64,000 nucleotides of DNA from Pseudomonas sp. MN1F (GCF_009391885.1 NZ_VZII01000014.1:1-64000); one strand, 5' to 3'. Positions 8,589 through 17,962 are shown, numbered from the stretch's first letter. The notes: a model not told the origin generated them from the letters alone. Program-made: numbers and translations.

Positions 8589-10982
8589 ATGAAGGGCATG
8601 GGCCATGGAGGACCTGGCAATGGTCGGAATCCGTGTGTGAGACGGCTGTCGCGGGCTTCGCGCCGCTGGTGCCTGGGGCTGACCTTGTTCGGCCCCTGCC
8701 TGGCGCTGGCCGACGACCTGCCACCGCCGCCCAGCGAATCCATGGCCATCGCCGACGCCACGCTGTACCTCGACTTGCTGGTGAACCAGGTGCCCAGGGC
8801 TGAACTGGTAGCGGTGCAGCAACGTGCCGGGCGCCTGTACCTGGACAGCGATGTGCTGCGCAACCTCAGTATCCAGCTGCCGGGCGACCCGCAGGGTGAG
8901 CTGGCGCTGGACGATGTGCCGGGCCTGCACAGCGATTACGACAGCCAGAACCAGCGCCTGCTGCTGCAGGTGCCGCCGGCCTGGTTGCCAGACCAGCAGG
9001 TCGGTGATCGCGGCCTGTATCCAGCCACTGAGGCGCGCAGCAGCTTCGGCGCCTTGTTCAACTACGACCTGTACCTCAACGACACCGACGATGGCGGGTC
9101 CTACCTGGCAGCCTGGAACGAACTGCGCCTGTTCGACAGCTGGGGCACGTTCTCGACCACCGGCCAGTGGCGCCAGTCGTTTAATGGCGCGCAGAGCGAT
9201 GCCAACCGGCAGGGCTTTCTGCGTTATGACACCACCTGGCGTTTCACCGATGAACAGCGCCTGCTCACTTACGAGGCAGGCGACTTCGTGACCGGGGCTT
9301 TGCCCTGGACCAGTTCGGTGCGGGTGGGCGGCGTGCAACTGTCGCGTGACTTTGGCGCCCGTCCGGATCTGGTGACCTATCCGTTGCCGGCCTTTGCTGG
9401 TGAAGCAGCGGTGCCGACGTCGCTGGACCTGTTCATCAACGGCTACAAGTCCAGCACCGCCGAATTGCAGCCAGGCCCCTACACCCTGACCAACGTGCCG
9501 TTCATCAACGGCGCCGGCGAGGCCGTGGTGGTGACCACCGATGCCCTGGGCCGGCAGGTGTCCACTACCTTGCCGTTCTACGTCACCAGCAGCTTGCTGC
9601 AGAAAGGCCTGTCGGACTTCTCGGTGGCCGCCGGCAGCCTGCGCCGTGACTATGCCGTGGAAGATTTCGGCTACGGTACCGGTGTTGCCTCGGCCAGCCT
9701 GCGCCACGGCGTCAGCGACAGCTTCACGCTCGAAACCCATGTCGAGACTGCCGAGTCGCTGCTGCTCGGCGGCCTGGGCGGCAACATGCGCCTGGGGACC
9801 TTCGGTGTGCTCAATGCCGCCTTGGCGCAGAGCCAGTTCGAAGGCGAGAAGGGCCATCAGGTTGCCCTCGGTTACCAGTACAACAGCCAGCGCTTCGGCT
9901 TCAACTACCAGCGCCTGCAGCGGCATGGCGAGTACTCGGACCTGACCCGGGTCGATACCCCCGACATGCAACTGAGCCAGCGCAGCGAACAGGTGACCCT
10001 GAGCGTCAACCTCGACCAGTACGGCAGCCTTGGCGCCGGCTATTTCGATGTGCGTGCCGGCGACGACACGCGCACCCGGCTGATCAACCTGAGCTGGAGC
10101 AAGCCGCTGTGGGGCAACAGCAGCCTGTACCTGTCGGCTAACCGTGAGGTCGGCGACAGCAACTGGGCGGTGCAGGCGCAGGTGGTGATTCCGTTCGACT
10201 TCGGCGGCACCCTGGCGGTGGGCACCGAACACGGCAAGGACGGCGAGAGCCTGCAGCGGGTCAATTACAGCCGCGCCGTGCCGGTGGGTGGCGGCGTCGG
10301 CTATAACCTCGGCTATGCCAGCGGCAGCGACCGCGATGCCTATCGCCAGGCTGATGTCACCTGGCGCCTGCAATCGGTGCAGCTGCAGGCCGGCGTATAC
10401 GGCAGCAGCGGCGAGATGACCCGCTGGGCCGACGCCAGCGGTTCGCTGGTGTGGATGGATTCCGGCGTGTACGCCGCCAACCGCATCGACGATGCCTTCG
10501 TGGTGGTCAGCACCGGTGGCTACGCCGATGTGCCGGTGCGCTACGAGAACCAGGAAATCGGCCGTACCGACCGTAGCGGTCACTTGCTGGTGCCTTACAG
10601 CAGCGGCTACTACCGCGGCAAATACGAGATCGACCCGATGAACCTGCCGCCCGATGTGCTGGCCGCCGAGGTGGAGCAACGGGTGGCGGTGCGCCGTGGC
10701 AGCGGCTACCTGCTGGAGTTCCCGCTCAAGCGCGTGCTGGCGGCGAGCATCGAGCTGGTCGATGCCAATCAGCAACCGCTGAAGCTTGGCAGCAAGGTCA
10801 GCCATCAGGAAAGCGGCAGCCAGGCGGTGGTCGGCTGGGATGGCCTGGTGTACCTGGAAAACCTGTCGCCGCACAACCGCCTGCAGATTGCAGTGGAAGG
10901 AGGAGGGCAGTGTCAGGTCGAATTCGATTTGCCGGAGTCGGCGGGTTCGATCCCGTTGATTGGTCCGCTGCCATGCAAATGA
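8589..10982 (+). CDS. Outer membrane usher (FimD/PapC/CsuD-like)
   Basis: 797 residues if ATG 8589 is used. The signal peptide core (WCLGLTLFGPCLALA) starts near residue 28, so a later start (for example the GTG just before RRLSRAS) is possible. An N-terminal periplasmic domain, a long translocation barrel with a plug region, and a C-terminal domain with two cysteines at the end (GQCQVEFD...PLPC) match ushers. It drives ordered export of chaperone-subunit complexes. The stop codon overlaps the tip gene start by four bases (ATGA), so translation is probably coupled. Confidence 0.93.
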   Translation: MKGMGHGGPGNGRNPCVRRLSRASRRWCLGLTLFGPCLALADDLPPPPSESMAIADATLYLDLLVNQVPRAELVAVQQRAGRLYLDSDVLRNLSIQLPGDPQGELALDDVPGLHSDYDSQNQRLLLQVPPAWLPDQQVGDRGLYPATEARSSFGALFNYDLYLNDTDDGGSYLAAWNELRLFDSWGTFSTTGQWRQSFNGAQSDANRQGFLRYDTTWRFTDEQRLLTYEAGDFVTGALPWTSSVRVGGVQLSRDFGARPDLVTYPLPAFAGEAAVPTSLDLFINGYKSSTAELQPGPYTLTNVPFINGAGEAVVVTTDALGRQVSTTLPFYVTSSLLQKGLSDFSVAAGSLRRDYAVEDFGYGTGVASASLRHGVSDSFTLETHVETAESLLLGGLGGNMRLGTFGVLNAALAQSQFEGEKGHQVALGYQYNSQRFGFNYQRLQRHGEYSDLTRVDTPDMQLSQRSEQVTLSVNLDQYGSLGAGYFDVRAGDDTRTRLINLSWSKPLWGNSSLYLSANREVGDSNWAVQAQVVIPFDFGGTLAVGTEHGKDGESLQRVNYSRAVPVGGGVGYNLGYASGSDRDAYRQADVTWRLQSVQLQAGVYGSSGEMTRWADASGSLVWMDSGVYAANRIDDAFVVVSTGGYADVPVRYENQEIGRTDRSGHLLVPYSSGYYRGKYEIDPMNLPPDVLAAEVEQRVAVRRGSGYLLEFPLKRVLAASIELVDANQQPLKLGSKVSHQESGSQAVVGWDGLVYLENLSPHNRLQIAVEGGGQCQVEFDLPESAGSIPLIGPLPCK

Positions 10983-11938
10983 AGCGGCTGTTGTGCAGTC
11001 TGCTGCTGTTGCCGGCAGGTTCTGCCTGGGCGCTGTGCTCGTCGGTGGCAACCACGCCAGCGGCGTTCGGCACGATCAACTCGACCCTGGTACGTACCAC
11101 GGTGCAGAACGCTTCGAGTACCAACTCCGGGCTGCAGTGCACCGGGTCGCTGCTGAGCCTGCTCAGTTCCAACGACCATTTTTACGCGACCATCACCTCG
11201 TCTACCAGCGGGCTGGTCGGCCCGACGGGCGACGTCATTGCGTACACCCTGTACGCAGACAACAGCACCAGCTACCCGATCACACGCGGCGTTGCCTTTG
11301 ACTTCGCCCGAAACGGCATCCTCGATCTGTTGGGGTTGTTGAATGGCACCACGCCCAAGTCAGTGCCGCTGTACATGAAGACCCAGGTCGGCAGCAATGT
11401 CGCGGCGGGTTTGTACCAGGAAACCCTGACCATCGCCTGGAGCTGGAACTACTGCTCCGGGATCGGTGTCGCCAGCATCTGTCTGGGGCGAGATATCGGT
11501 TCTGGCAGCCAGACGATGATCGTAAACCTGACAGTGAGCAACGACTGCCAGATCACCACCCCCAGCATCAGCTTCGGCAGTGCGCCGGTGGTGGCCGGGT
11601 TTGGCACGGTGAGCCAGAGCGTGAGCCTGTCATGCACCAAGGGCAGCGCCTACACGGTGGGCTTGAATGATGGGGAGAACGTGTCGGGTGGGCGGCGGCG
11701 GATGAAATCCACGGCCGGCAACTACCTGGACTATGACATCTTCAAGAGCGCCGGCACCGTGCGCTGGGGTTCGCTGACCAGCGCCCGGCGCGCGAGCAGC
11801 GATGCCGATGTAAACCCCGGAAACGGAACCGGGACGGGCAGCCAGGTGTTCAACTACAACGCCAAGGTCTACACCGACCAGGCCACGCCACCCGCGGCGA
11901 GTTATGTCGACAATGTGATCCTGGATGTGGCGTTCTAA
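10979..11938 (+). CDS. Two-domain spore coat U protein, CsuE-like tip adhesin
   Basis: 319 residues from ATG 10979, chosen because it overlaps the usher stop as ATGA and begins directly with a signal peptide (MKRLLCSLLLLPAGSAWA); ATG 10973 is an alternative. It holds two SCPU-like domains (about 20-165 and 190-319): the first with LCSSVATTPAAFG and LQCTGS, the second with NDCQITTPSISFG and LSCTKG, ending VDNVILDVAF. A two-domain last gene is typical for the tip adhesin of archaic pili, which contacts abiotic surfaces. Confidence 0.86.
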   Translation: MKRLLCSLLLLPAGSAWALCSSVATTPAAFGTINSTLVRTTVQNASSTNSGLQCTGSLLSLLSSNDHFYATITSSTSGLVGPTGDVIAYTLYADNSTSYPITRGVAFDFARNGILDLLGLLNGTTPKSVPLYMKTQVGSNVAAGLYQETLTIAWSWNYCSGIGVASICLGRDIGSGSQTMIVNLTVSNDCQITTPSISFGSAPVVAGFGTVSQSVSLSCTKGSAYTVGLNDGENVSGGRRRMKSTAGNYLDYDIFKSAGTVRWGSLTSARRASSDADVNPGNGTGTGSQVFNYNAKVYTDQATPPAASYVDNVILDVAF

Positions 11939-11943
11939 CCTGC

Positions 11944-13092
11944 TCAGCGCAAATCGTCGACCATCTTCAACAAAGTTTCCAGCACCGCCCCGGCCAACAC
12001 CTTGGACCGCGCCCCCGACCATTCGGCCAGCGGTTCCGGTGCATCGTCATGGTCCTTGAACGGCATCTCCAGGGTCAGCGACAGGCAGTCATACGCCATC
12101 CCCACCGCATTGCACGCCAGCGTGGTATTCGCCTGCCCCGGTTCGTCCCGCGTGTAGCCATGCACCGTCTGGAAGTCCGGGGTCACGCTGCACAAGGTCG
12201 TGCGGAACTGTTGTTCCAGCTTGGCCAGTCGTGGCGTGTACCCCGGGTTGCCCTCGCAGGCCGCCGTGAATACATGCGGGATTTCCTCATCCCCATGTAC
12301 GTCGATGAATGCATCCACCCCGTACTGCTTCATCTGCGCCTGGGCAAAGAACACCTCCGGGCTGAACTCGACACTGGCATCCTGCCAGGCCCGGTTCAGG
12401 TCCTTGCCTTTGAAGTTGGTGCGCAGGTGGCCGAGGAAGGCGCCGTCCGGGTTCATGTTCGGGATCAGGTACAGGTCGGCTTTTTCCAGCAGCTTCTGAA
12501 CGGTTGGGTCATTGGCTTGCAGCCGGTCGATCACCCCCTCCATGAACCACTCGGCCATGTGCTCGCCTGGGTGCTGCTGGGCAATCAGCCACAGCTTGCG
12601 CTTGCCCGCCGCACCATCGCCTGCGCGCAGCAGTGGGATGTCCCGGCCTTGCACGCTGCGGCCGTGGGCCAGCAGCTCGACGCCAGGGATCTGCTGGGCG
12701 CGTTCTATCAGCTGGTTGTGGCGGGCACGCGGGTAGGGCTCGAAGTAGGCGAACCAGGCCTGCTCTTGCTCGGCCTTGAGCTCGAACGACAGCGCCTTGC
12801 CATCGAACTGGCTCGGCACGCGGAACCAGGTCTGTTGGTCGTAGGAGGCGACGGCGTTGTAGCCGCTCCAGGCGTTCTTGTAGGAAGACTCGCTGGCGTT
12901 GTCCAGGCTGAAGCGGTGGACCTGGCCCGGGGTGAGGCCGCTGACCTTGAAGTGGAACCACTGGAAGTGGCCGCTGTTCGTGTCCGGGCGGATGGCCAGG
13001 TGCACCTGGGCCGGGTTGCTGGCATCCAGGACCTGGATGTTGCCGGAATCGAAATCGCAGTCGATTTGCAGGGGGGACAGCTTCACGGTCAT
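11944..13092 (-). CDS. M14 family metallocarboxypeptidase, cytosolic (Nna1/AGBL-like)
   Basis: 382 residues, no signal peptide, with GGAG upstream of ATG 13092. An N-terminal beta domain (1-120) precedes the zinc carboxypeptidase domain. The zinc motif HPGE is in IAQQHPGEHMAEWF, the substrate motif is NMNPDGAFLGHLRTN, the third zinc ligand is in FIDVHGDEE and the catalytic Glu in LTLEMPFKDHDD. This matches the cytosolic carboxypeptidase subfamily related to eukaryotic deglutamylases. The bacterial substrate is not known. It is convergent with the pilus operon, only five bases apart, and has ordinary high GC, marking the edge of the low-GC block. Confidence 0.93.
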   Translation of the reverse strand: MTVKLSPLQIDCDFDSGNIQVLDASNPAQVHLAIRPDTNSGHFQWFHFKVSGLTPGQVHRFSLDNASESSYKNAWSGYNAVASYDQQTWFRVPSQFDGKALSFELKAEQEQAWFAYFEPYPRARHNQLIERAQQIPGVELLAHGRSVQGRDIPLLRAGDGAAGKRKLWLIAQQHPGEHMAEWFMEGVIDRLQANDPTVQKLLEKADLYLIPNMNPDGAFLGHLRTNFKGKDLNRAWQDASVEFSPEVFFAQAQMKQYGVDAFIDVHGDEEIPHVFTAACEGNPGYTPRLAKLEQQFRTTLCSVTPDFQTVHGYTRDEPGQANTTLACNAVGMAYDCLSLTLEMPFKDHDDAPEPLAEWSGARSKVLAGAVLETLLKMVDDLR

Positions 13093-13263
13093 GGGCGGGC
13101 TCCTTGGGATTTGTTGTGGGGGTACTGTACACCGCTTGAGGGTGGGTGTGTGGGTGGACTAACGGGCGCGCGAGTTTGGGGTGCGGGAAGTTTCCTACAA
13201 GTGCTATGGGCTTTTCCTTCAAAGATTAATCTTGCGCATCTTTCTTTAATGGCGAAATATCGG

Positions 13264-13278
13264 GCGTCAGAATGACGC
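13264..13278. promoter_or_regulatory. Short inverted repeat upstream of the low-GC cluster
   Basis: GCGTCA-gaa-TGACGC, perfect six-base arms, 68 bases before the first gene of the low-GC cluster. Its position in the divergent region is suitable for an operator. No regulator gene is visible in the cluster. Confidence 0.3.
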
Positions 13279-13345
13279 GGTACTCAATTAGGTAGTCGGG
13301 CTCGATTACATCTTATTTATATAGATTGAGGAAAGGGCTGGCTCG

Positions 13346-14556
13346 ATGAGTAGGCGAGACACTCCGAAGTCCACTAAGTGTTATGTTTTATTGCTCCTTC
13401 TTATCACACTTTTGGGCGTATTTCCGCTCGATGTGATTTTACCCTCTGTGCCTTTGTTGGCCCGGGACTTTGCTGTCGATGCGCAGTACATTGCCTATTC
13501 GATCAGCCTGTTCGCTGTCGGTGTCGCCATTTCGCAAACCATCATCGGTCCGCTTTCTGACCGAATGGGGCGAAAGCGCCTGCTGATTGCTGGTCTAGTG
13601 GTTTCCGTTGCAGGTGCGGTGGGGTGTATCGTCGCAACCAGTTACGAAGGCTTCATTGCCTTTCGTTTACTACAGGCGTTGGGCTGCGGGTGCTTCGTGC
13701 TTAGCCAGGCGCTGGTGCAGGATAAGTTCAGTGGCCAGCAGCGCAATGCGATGCGTATCCTGATGACCAGCGGAAGTGGCTTGTTTATTTCTTTGTCGCC
13801 GCTTGCAGGCAGCGTGCTCCAGCAGTATTTCGGGTGGGCAGGCAGCTTCAGGTCTTTGTGGTGCTGGCCGTTGTTGTGCTGGTGCTTGCCTTGAGGTTAC
13901 TGCAAGAGAAGCCGACATTACCTGGCAGTGCAGGCATGTTGAGTAGTTATCAGGTTTTGCTCAAGGATCGCACTTTTCTCGTCAGCTCGCTTTTTTCATG
14001 CTTGGCGTTCGCCTGTCATTTTTCATTTGTGGTTGTGTCCCCCTTGATGCTAATCGAACAGCTGGGCCTGACGGAGTTCGCCTTCTCCATGGTCTTTCTC
14101 GGATATGGGCTGGCATACATGGTCGGCGGATTCATTGCCAGCTGGCTGAATGGCCGCATGGGGATGCAGGCGCAGGTTGGTTGGGGATTCGCGCTCATCG
14201 GTCTGGCTGGGGTTGCTCTATGTTTGGTTGTAACCGTACATGAGCTTGGAGTTTTCAGCCTTCTGTTTCCATTGGTGCTCTGTACCATCGGTACAACCAT
14301 CGTTCGGCCAGCTGCAACGACACATGCGTTGGGCCGGCACCCAGAGCGGGCAGGTGCAGCGGCTTCGCTCAACAATACGATGTTGTTTGCATTCGGTGGG
14401 GGCGCCAGCATGCTGGTGGCTTCGATCAGCGGCAGCTTGCCGATGAGTCTGGCGCTGGGCTTTATTGCTTCCAGCCTTGCAGGCTGGTATTTGCTCGTCT
14501 ATCTGAAAGGCTTGGAGCGTAAAGCGCGGGTGGCTGCGGCCCCAGCGGGTATGTAA
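13346..14556 (+). pseudogene. MFS multidrug transporter (Bcr/CflA-like), frameshifted
   Basis: Two frames together make one MFS protein of about 403 residues. The first part (13346 to about 13849) carries TM1-TM5 with the MFS signature loop GPLSDRMGRKRL; the second (about 13850-14556) carries the remaining helices. In the first frame the code runs GWAGSF and then nonsense to a stop at 13892-13894; in the next frame QVFVVLAVVVLVLALRL continues the protein. Adding back one C in TTCAGG near 13849 (TTCCAGG) restores a single frame. Family role: drug or metabolite/proton antiport across the inner membrane. Lower GC than its surroundings. It may be genuinely broken or a sequencing error in a short homopolymer. 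Confidence 0.82.
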
Positions 14557-14793
14557 CTCAGGCCTAATGGCCAAACTACCACAGCCCCTCCCACACACAC
14601 ACCCAAGTCAATTACGGTCAGAGGGTTTTAACGATGATATGGAAAAAGCTCATTTTTTTTAAAGCACTGATTTTTCTCATGCTAAAAAAGAAATGCCCTA
14701 CAGTGGTGAAGGTTGACTGTCCTTAGTTGAAGTATTTATTCTCGTTTCCACCTTGGTAAGCCCCAGTAGTGATACTTCAATAAGTGGAGGGAG

Positions 14794-15778
14794 ATGTTTA
14801 TTATGGCGACCTCAGTAAAGCGAATTCTGTTAACCCGAGCCGAGCATATACAGGTCCGCAGCTTGTTGGATGAAATCCTTCAACAACCCGCAATGTCAAA
14901 TCAATACAGCTTCATGGAAAAAGCTGCTTTGTATGCCCATGAGCTACCGATAGGCATACGCGAAGCATTTTATGATTTCAAGCGAAGGGAAGATGATTCG
15001 GCGCTTGTGGTTGTCGGCAAATCCGGTGTTGGCTGATGGTCCGGGACCCACGCCGTCCCGATACGTCGAGTTAGACGAAGACTATCGTTTGAATGATGCA
15101 GAGATACTGCATGGCCTTTATGGGTCGTTACTAGGCGAGGCAATTGGGTTCACATCGCAACGTAACGGTAGTATTTACAATACTATTGTTCCTCTTGAAG
15201 GAAATAAAACAATCGCCAATTCGAGCGCAGGGTCTGACTTGGCCTTTGGCTTCCATGTGGAAGATGCCTTTCATCCCGCTCGGCCTGAGTACGTGGGACT
15301 GGTATGCATGCGCAACGAAGAGCGCGCAGCAACCATTATTTCAAGTCTCGATAATATCAAGTTGAGTGCTGAGGAGAGAAAGGTGCTGTTTGAGCCAAGG
15401 TTCAGAATTTCTCACAATCCAATCCATGTCACGTCTAATGTAATAGAGGAAAGCGCCCAGAGTATTCTGTTCGGGCACAGCGACGTCCCCTACGTCAAGA
15501 TCAACGCTGCAACGCTGAGTATTGATGAGTATGAAGGCATCGAGCGGCAAGCACTGGAAAGGCTGCTGACGCACTTCGCAGAGAATCGTGTAGCACTCAT
15601 GCTTGAACCCGGCGATTGCGCCTTCATCGATAACTATCGTTGCGTGCATGCACGGGACTCCTTCAAGGCTCACTATGGTGAACGCGCTCGCTGGTTGTCG
15701 AGGGTGGTGTTCGCATCAAGTTTGAAATCGTCTCGTGCGATGCGGAACTCTATAAGTACTCGCGCCATCAATGCATAG
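14794..15778 (+). pseudogene. VioC/AsnO-like Fe(II)/2-oxoglutarate amino-acid oxygenase, frameshifted
   Basis: The N-terminal frame (14794 to about 15021; ATG 14803 also possible) reads ILLTRAEHIQVRSLLDEIL and YAHELPIGIREAFYDFKRRE; the rest is one base further on. Removing one A from AAA at 15019-15021 gives VVVGNPVLADGPGPTP, matching the VVRGNPVDDAALG region of viomycin VioC as recalled. Iron ligands His and Glu are in FHVEDAF (codons at 15254 and 15260), the distal His in VHARDSF, and the 2-oxoglutarate Arg in RWLSRVVF. The clade beta-hydroxylates free Arg, Asn or related amino acids. Restored length is about 327 residues. It precedes the racemase-like gene, which suggests a hydroxylated amino-acid product. 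Either a real lesion or a homopolymer error. Confidence 0.82.
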
Positions 15779-15785
15779 GATATCG

Positions 15786-16706
15786 ATGGTAGCCCAAAAA
15801 ACGCCACGGGTAGTTCCACCCGGTTTTTGGTTTGATGACGAAGTCAGTTTTAATGATGTTCAAGGGTTCGGCTCAGAACGTCCAATCGTGGTACTTGATT
15901 CAGGCGTGGGCGGCTTGACTGTCGTGCGACAACTGGAGCGGCTGATTCCAGGCGCAAGCATCCTCTATGTAGTGGATAACGATTGGTATCCTTACGGTAA
16001 TAAACCCGGCAGCGCAGTTGCTGGAAGAGTCCAGCAATTGTTTGATCAGCTATGCAACCAGGTCAAGCCCTCGGCGTTCGTATTGGCGTGTAATACCGCG
16101 TCAATAGCGCTAATAGAACATGGTTTTGAACCGCGTAATCATCATGTATTTTCGGTCGTCCCTCTCATAGAAGAGGCACTTGAGGTTTCGGTGAGTAAGC
16201 AGATTGTCTTGCTTGCCACTCCCGGCACGGTCAAGAGTGATTATATCTGCCATAAAGTAGCAGGTGCCAGAATGCACGCAAATCTGTGGTCAATGGCTGC
16301 CCAGTCTTTAGTTACCCTCTCTGAAAGAAAGCTGTCGGGGCAAAAGCCCGATTTCAAGGGTTTCTCTGATTGGGTCAGCGATCAGTTGACAGCAAAGGAA
16401 CGTTTATCTGTCGATACCGTGATTCTTGGTTGTACCCATTTTCCGCATTTGATTGATGAGCTGAATGAGATCTTTCCGTCCGTCGAGCACTGGGTCGACC
16501 CTGCAAATAAAATTGCGTTGCAGGTGTTCGCTCTGACGGGAGCAAGACTCGCGTCTACCCATCGACCTGCAAAGGCCGCAATTTTTACCCGTCAGCGAGG
16601 TGCAAGTCACTATCAGCGGGTGCTCCGAAAAAATGGGTTCATCTCTTCATGGTCGTACATTTTGAGTGCTTTAGAAGGAGGGCTGGGGCGTGGGGTTACG
16701 AAATAA
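15786..16706 (+). CDS. Glutamate racemase-like protein (MurI/aspartate-glutamate racemase family)
   Basis: 306 residues from ATG 15786, chosen because AGGA lies five bases upstream; ATG 15771 would overlap the oxygenase. An N-terminal extension of about 30 residues precedes the family core. Motifs are VVLDSGVGGLTVVRQLE (catalytic Asp-Ser), YPYGNK, LACNTASIAL (first catalytic Cys) and LGCTHFPHL (second Cys and His), so both acid/base cysteines are kept and the enzyme should be active. MurI supplies D-glutamate for peptidoglycan, but this low-GC copy beside an amino-acid oxygenase and exporters is more likely part of a specialised pathway. The exact substrate is unknown. Confidence 0.85.
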   Translation: MVAQKTPRVVPPGFWFDDEVSFNDVQGFGSERPIVVLDSGVGGLTVVRQLERLIPGASILYVVDNDWYPYGNKPGSAVAGRVQQLFDQLCNQVKPSAFVLACNTASIALIEHGFEPRNHHVFSVVPLIEEALEVSVSKQIVLLATPGTVKSDYICHKVAGARMHANLWSMAAQSLVTLSERKLSGQKPDFKGFSDWVSDQLTAKERLSVDTVILGCTHFPHLIDELNEIFPSVEHWVDPANKIALQVFALTGARLASTHRPAKAAIFTRQRGASHYQRVLRKNGFISSWSYILSALEGGLGRGVTK

Positions 16707-17907
16707 TCAGTATCGTTGGGTGGTTCTTTTCGCCGCTACACTTGCACAAGCATGTGCCTGCTTTTTTGTTCAAGGCTTTGGGGCGATCGCACTAGACGTA
16801 AAAAATGCCATGGGTCTTGATAACTGGCAGGTGGGTATGCTGGTTTCAGCCGCGCAATTGGTCCCGATGATTGGGTTGTTGGTGGCTGGCGAATTGCTGG
16901 ATAGATTTGACGAGAGGTTCGTTGTAGGTATTGGGACGTTGATCGTCGGGGGCTCACTGTGCGTTGCAGCCCTGGTCAATAGCTACACTGAGTTGCTCAT
17001 AATTCTTGTCATATTAGGCTTCGGTTACAGTACTGCCCAGCCTGGAGGGAGCAAGTCTGTATCAAATTGGTTCGAAGGTGGCCAGTTGGGTTTTGCCATG
17101 GGCATTCGTCAAGCCGGGTTGCCACTCGGCGGCGCCATGGCGATCCTGCTGCTGCCATTTATTGCTGTCGAATACTCTGTTCAAGCAGCTTTTCTGGCAG
17201 GCGGCTTGGTCGCCTTGGTGGGTGCTCTTTTGTTTATGCTGTTGTATCGGAGTCCTGGACTGTCTCCGTGCAGCCCAAAAGAGCAGATCGATCTGAGAGA
17301 TATCATCCAATCTCGGCTATCGATGGTTACGGAGCCTTCCATGAAAAATATCATGGTTTCGGGTGCTTGCCTGACGGCCGCGCAGTACGCTATCTCTGTG
17401 TTTTTAGTGCTGTATCTGCACACGGCTCTTGGACTTGATAGTTTCATGGCGACCATGATGTTCTTTCTGGTGCTGGGGTCGGGCATCGTCGGAAGAATAA
17501 GCCTCGCAGCTTGGAGTGACCGTTGCAAGGCAGGGAGGTATTATCCTGTGATGACCTGCCTAGGTGCAGTAACTGCCTTATTGATACTATTACCCTTGGT
17601 AAAGGGTTTAGATCTGGCGACCCTGAGTATATTCATGGCAGTCACTGGATTTTTTGTCTACGGATGGTATGGCCCGTGGGTAGCCTACGTAGCAGAAACT
17701 GCCCCCGCTGACCGTAAAGGCTTCGCGCTGGGTATGGCCATGACAGCCAATCAGGTATCCGTTATCTTGACGCCCCCGCTTGTTGGCTTATTGCGAGATG
17801 TCTTCGGCACTTATAATTACGGCTGGGGAGTATTGGCGGTCGCTTCTGCAGTTGTGTTGTTTACTACAAGCAGGCGTTATCAGACGATGAAGCCTCAGTC
17901 GACCTGA
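16690..17907 (+). CDS. MFS transporter
   Basis: 405 residues from a GTG at 16690, with AGGAGG at 16677-16682 as ribosome site. About 12 membrane helices; the inter-helix loop AGELLDRFDERFVVG replaces the usual MFS signature between TM2 and TM3, and a long central loop (SPGLSPCSPKEQIDLRD) splits the halves. It overlaps the racemase-like gene by 17 bases, so the two are translationally linked. The form resembles organic-anion or cyanate-type MFS members. By context it could import a precursor or export the product of the cluster. Confidence 0.85.
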   Translation: MGLRNNQYRWVVLFAATLAQACACFFVQGFGAIALDVKNAMGLDNWQVGMLVSAAQLVPMIGLLVAGELLDRFDERFVVGIGTLIVGGSLCVAALVNSYTELLIILVILGFGYSTAQPGGSKSVSNWFEGGQLGFAMGIRQAGLPLGGAMAILLLPFIAVEYSVQAAFLAGGLVALVGALLFMLLYRSPGLSPCSPKEQIDLRDIIQSRLSMVTEPSMKNIMVSGACLTAAQYAISVFLVLYLHTALGLDSFMATMMFFLVLGSGIVGRISLAAWSDRCKAGRYYPVMTCLGAVTALLILLPLVKGLDLATLSIFMAVTGFFVYGWYGPWVAYVAETAPADRKGFALGMAMTANQVSVILTPPLVGLLRDVFGTYNYGWGVLAVASAVVLFTTSRRYQTMKPQST

Positions 17908-17962
17908 CGACTTTTAAACAGCCGTTGAAGGTCGGTGCAGTCCGGTAGGATGACGCGCTCGC

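Noticed and set aside
7773..11051. Open frame of 1092 codons opposite the chaperone and usher genes
   Set aside because: Antisense shadow rich in His, Gln and Ala with no domain; the plus strand encodes clear chaperone and usher proteins with ribosome sites.
14989..15040. Programmed frameshift in the oxygenase gene
   Set aside because: There is no slippery heptamer with a downstream structure, nor a prfB-like signal, and the family is made without frameshifting. A one-base indel in AAA explains it more simply.
13093..17962. Integrative element or prophage carrying the low-GC genes
   Set aside because: No integrase, transposase, attachment repeat or phage gene was found; the tRNA at the window start is 13 kb away and shows no duplicated end here.
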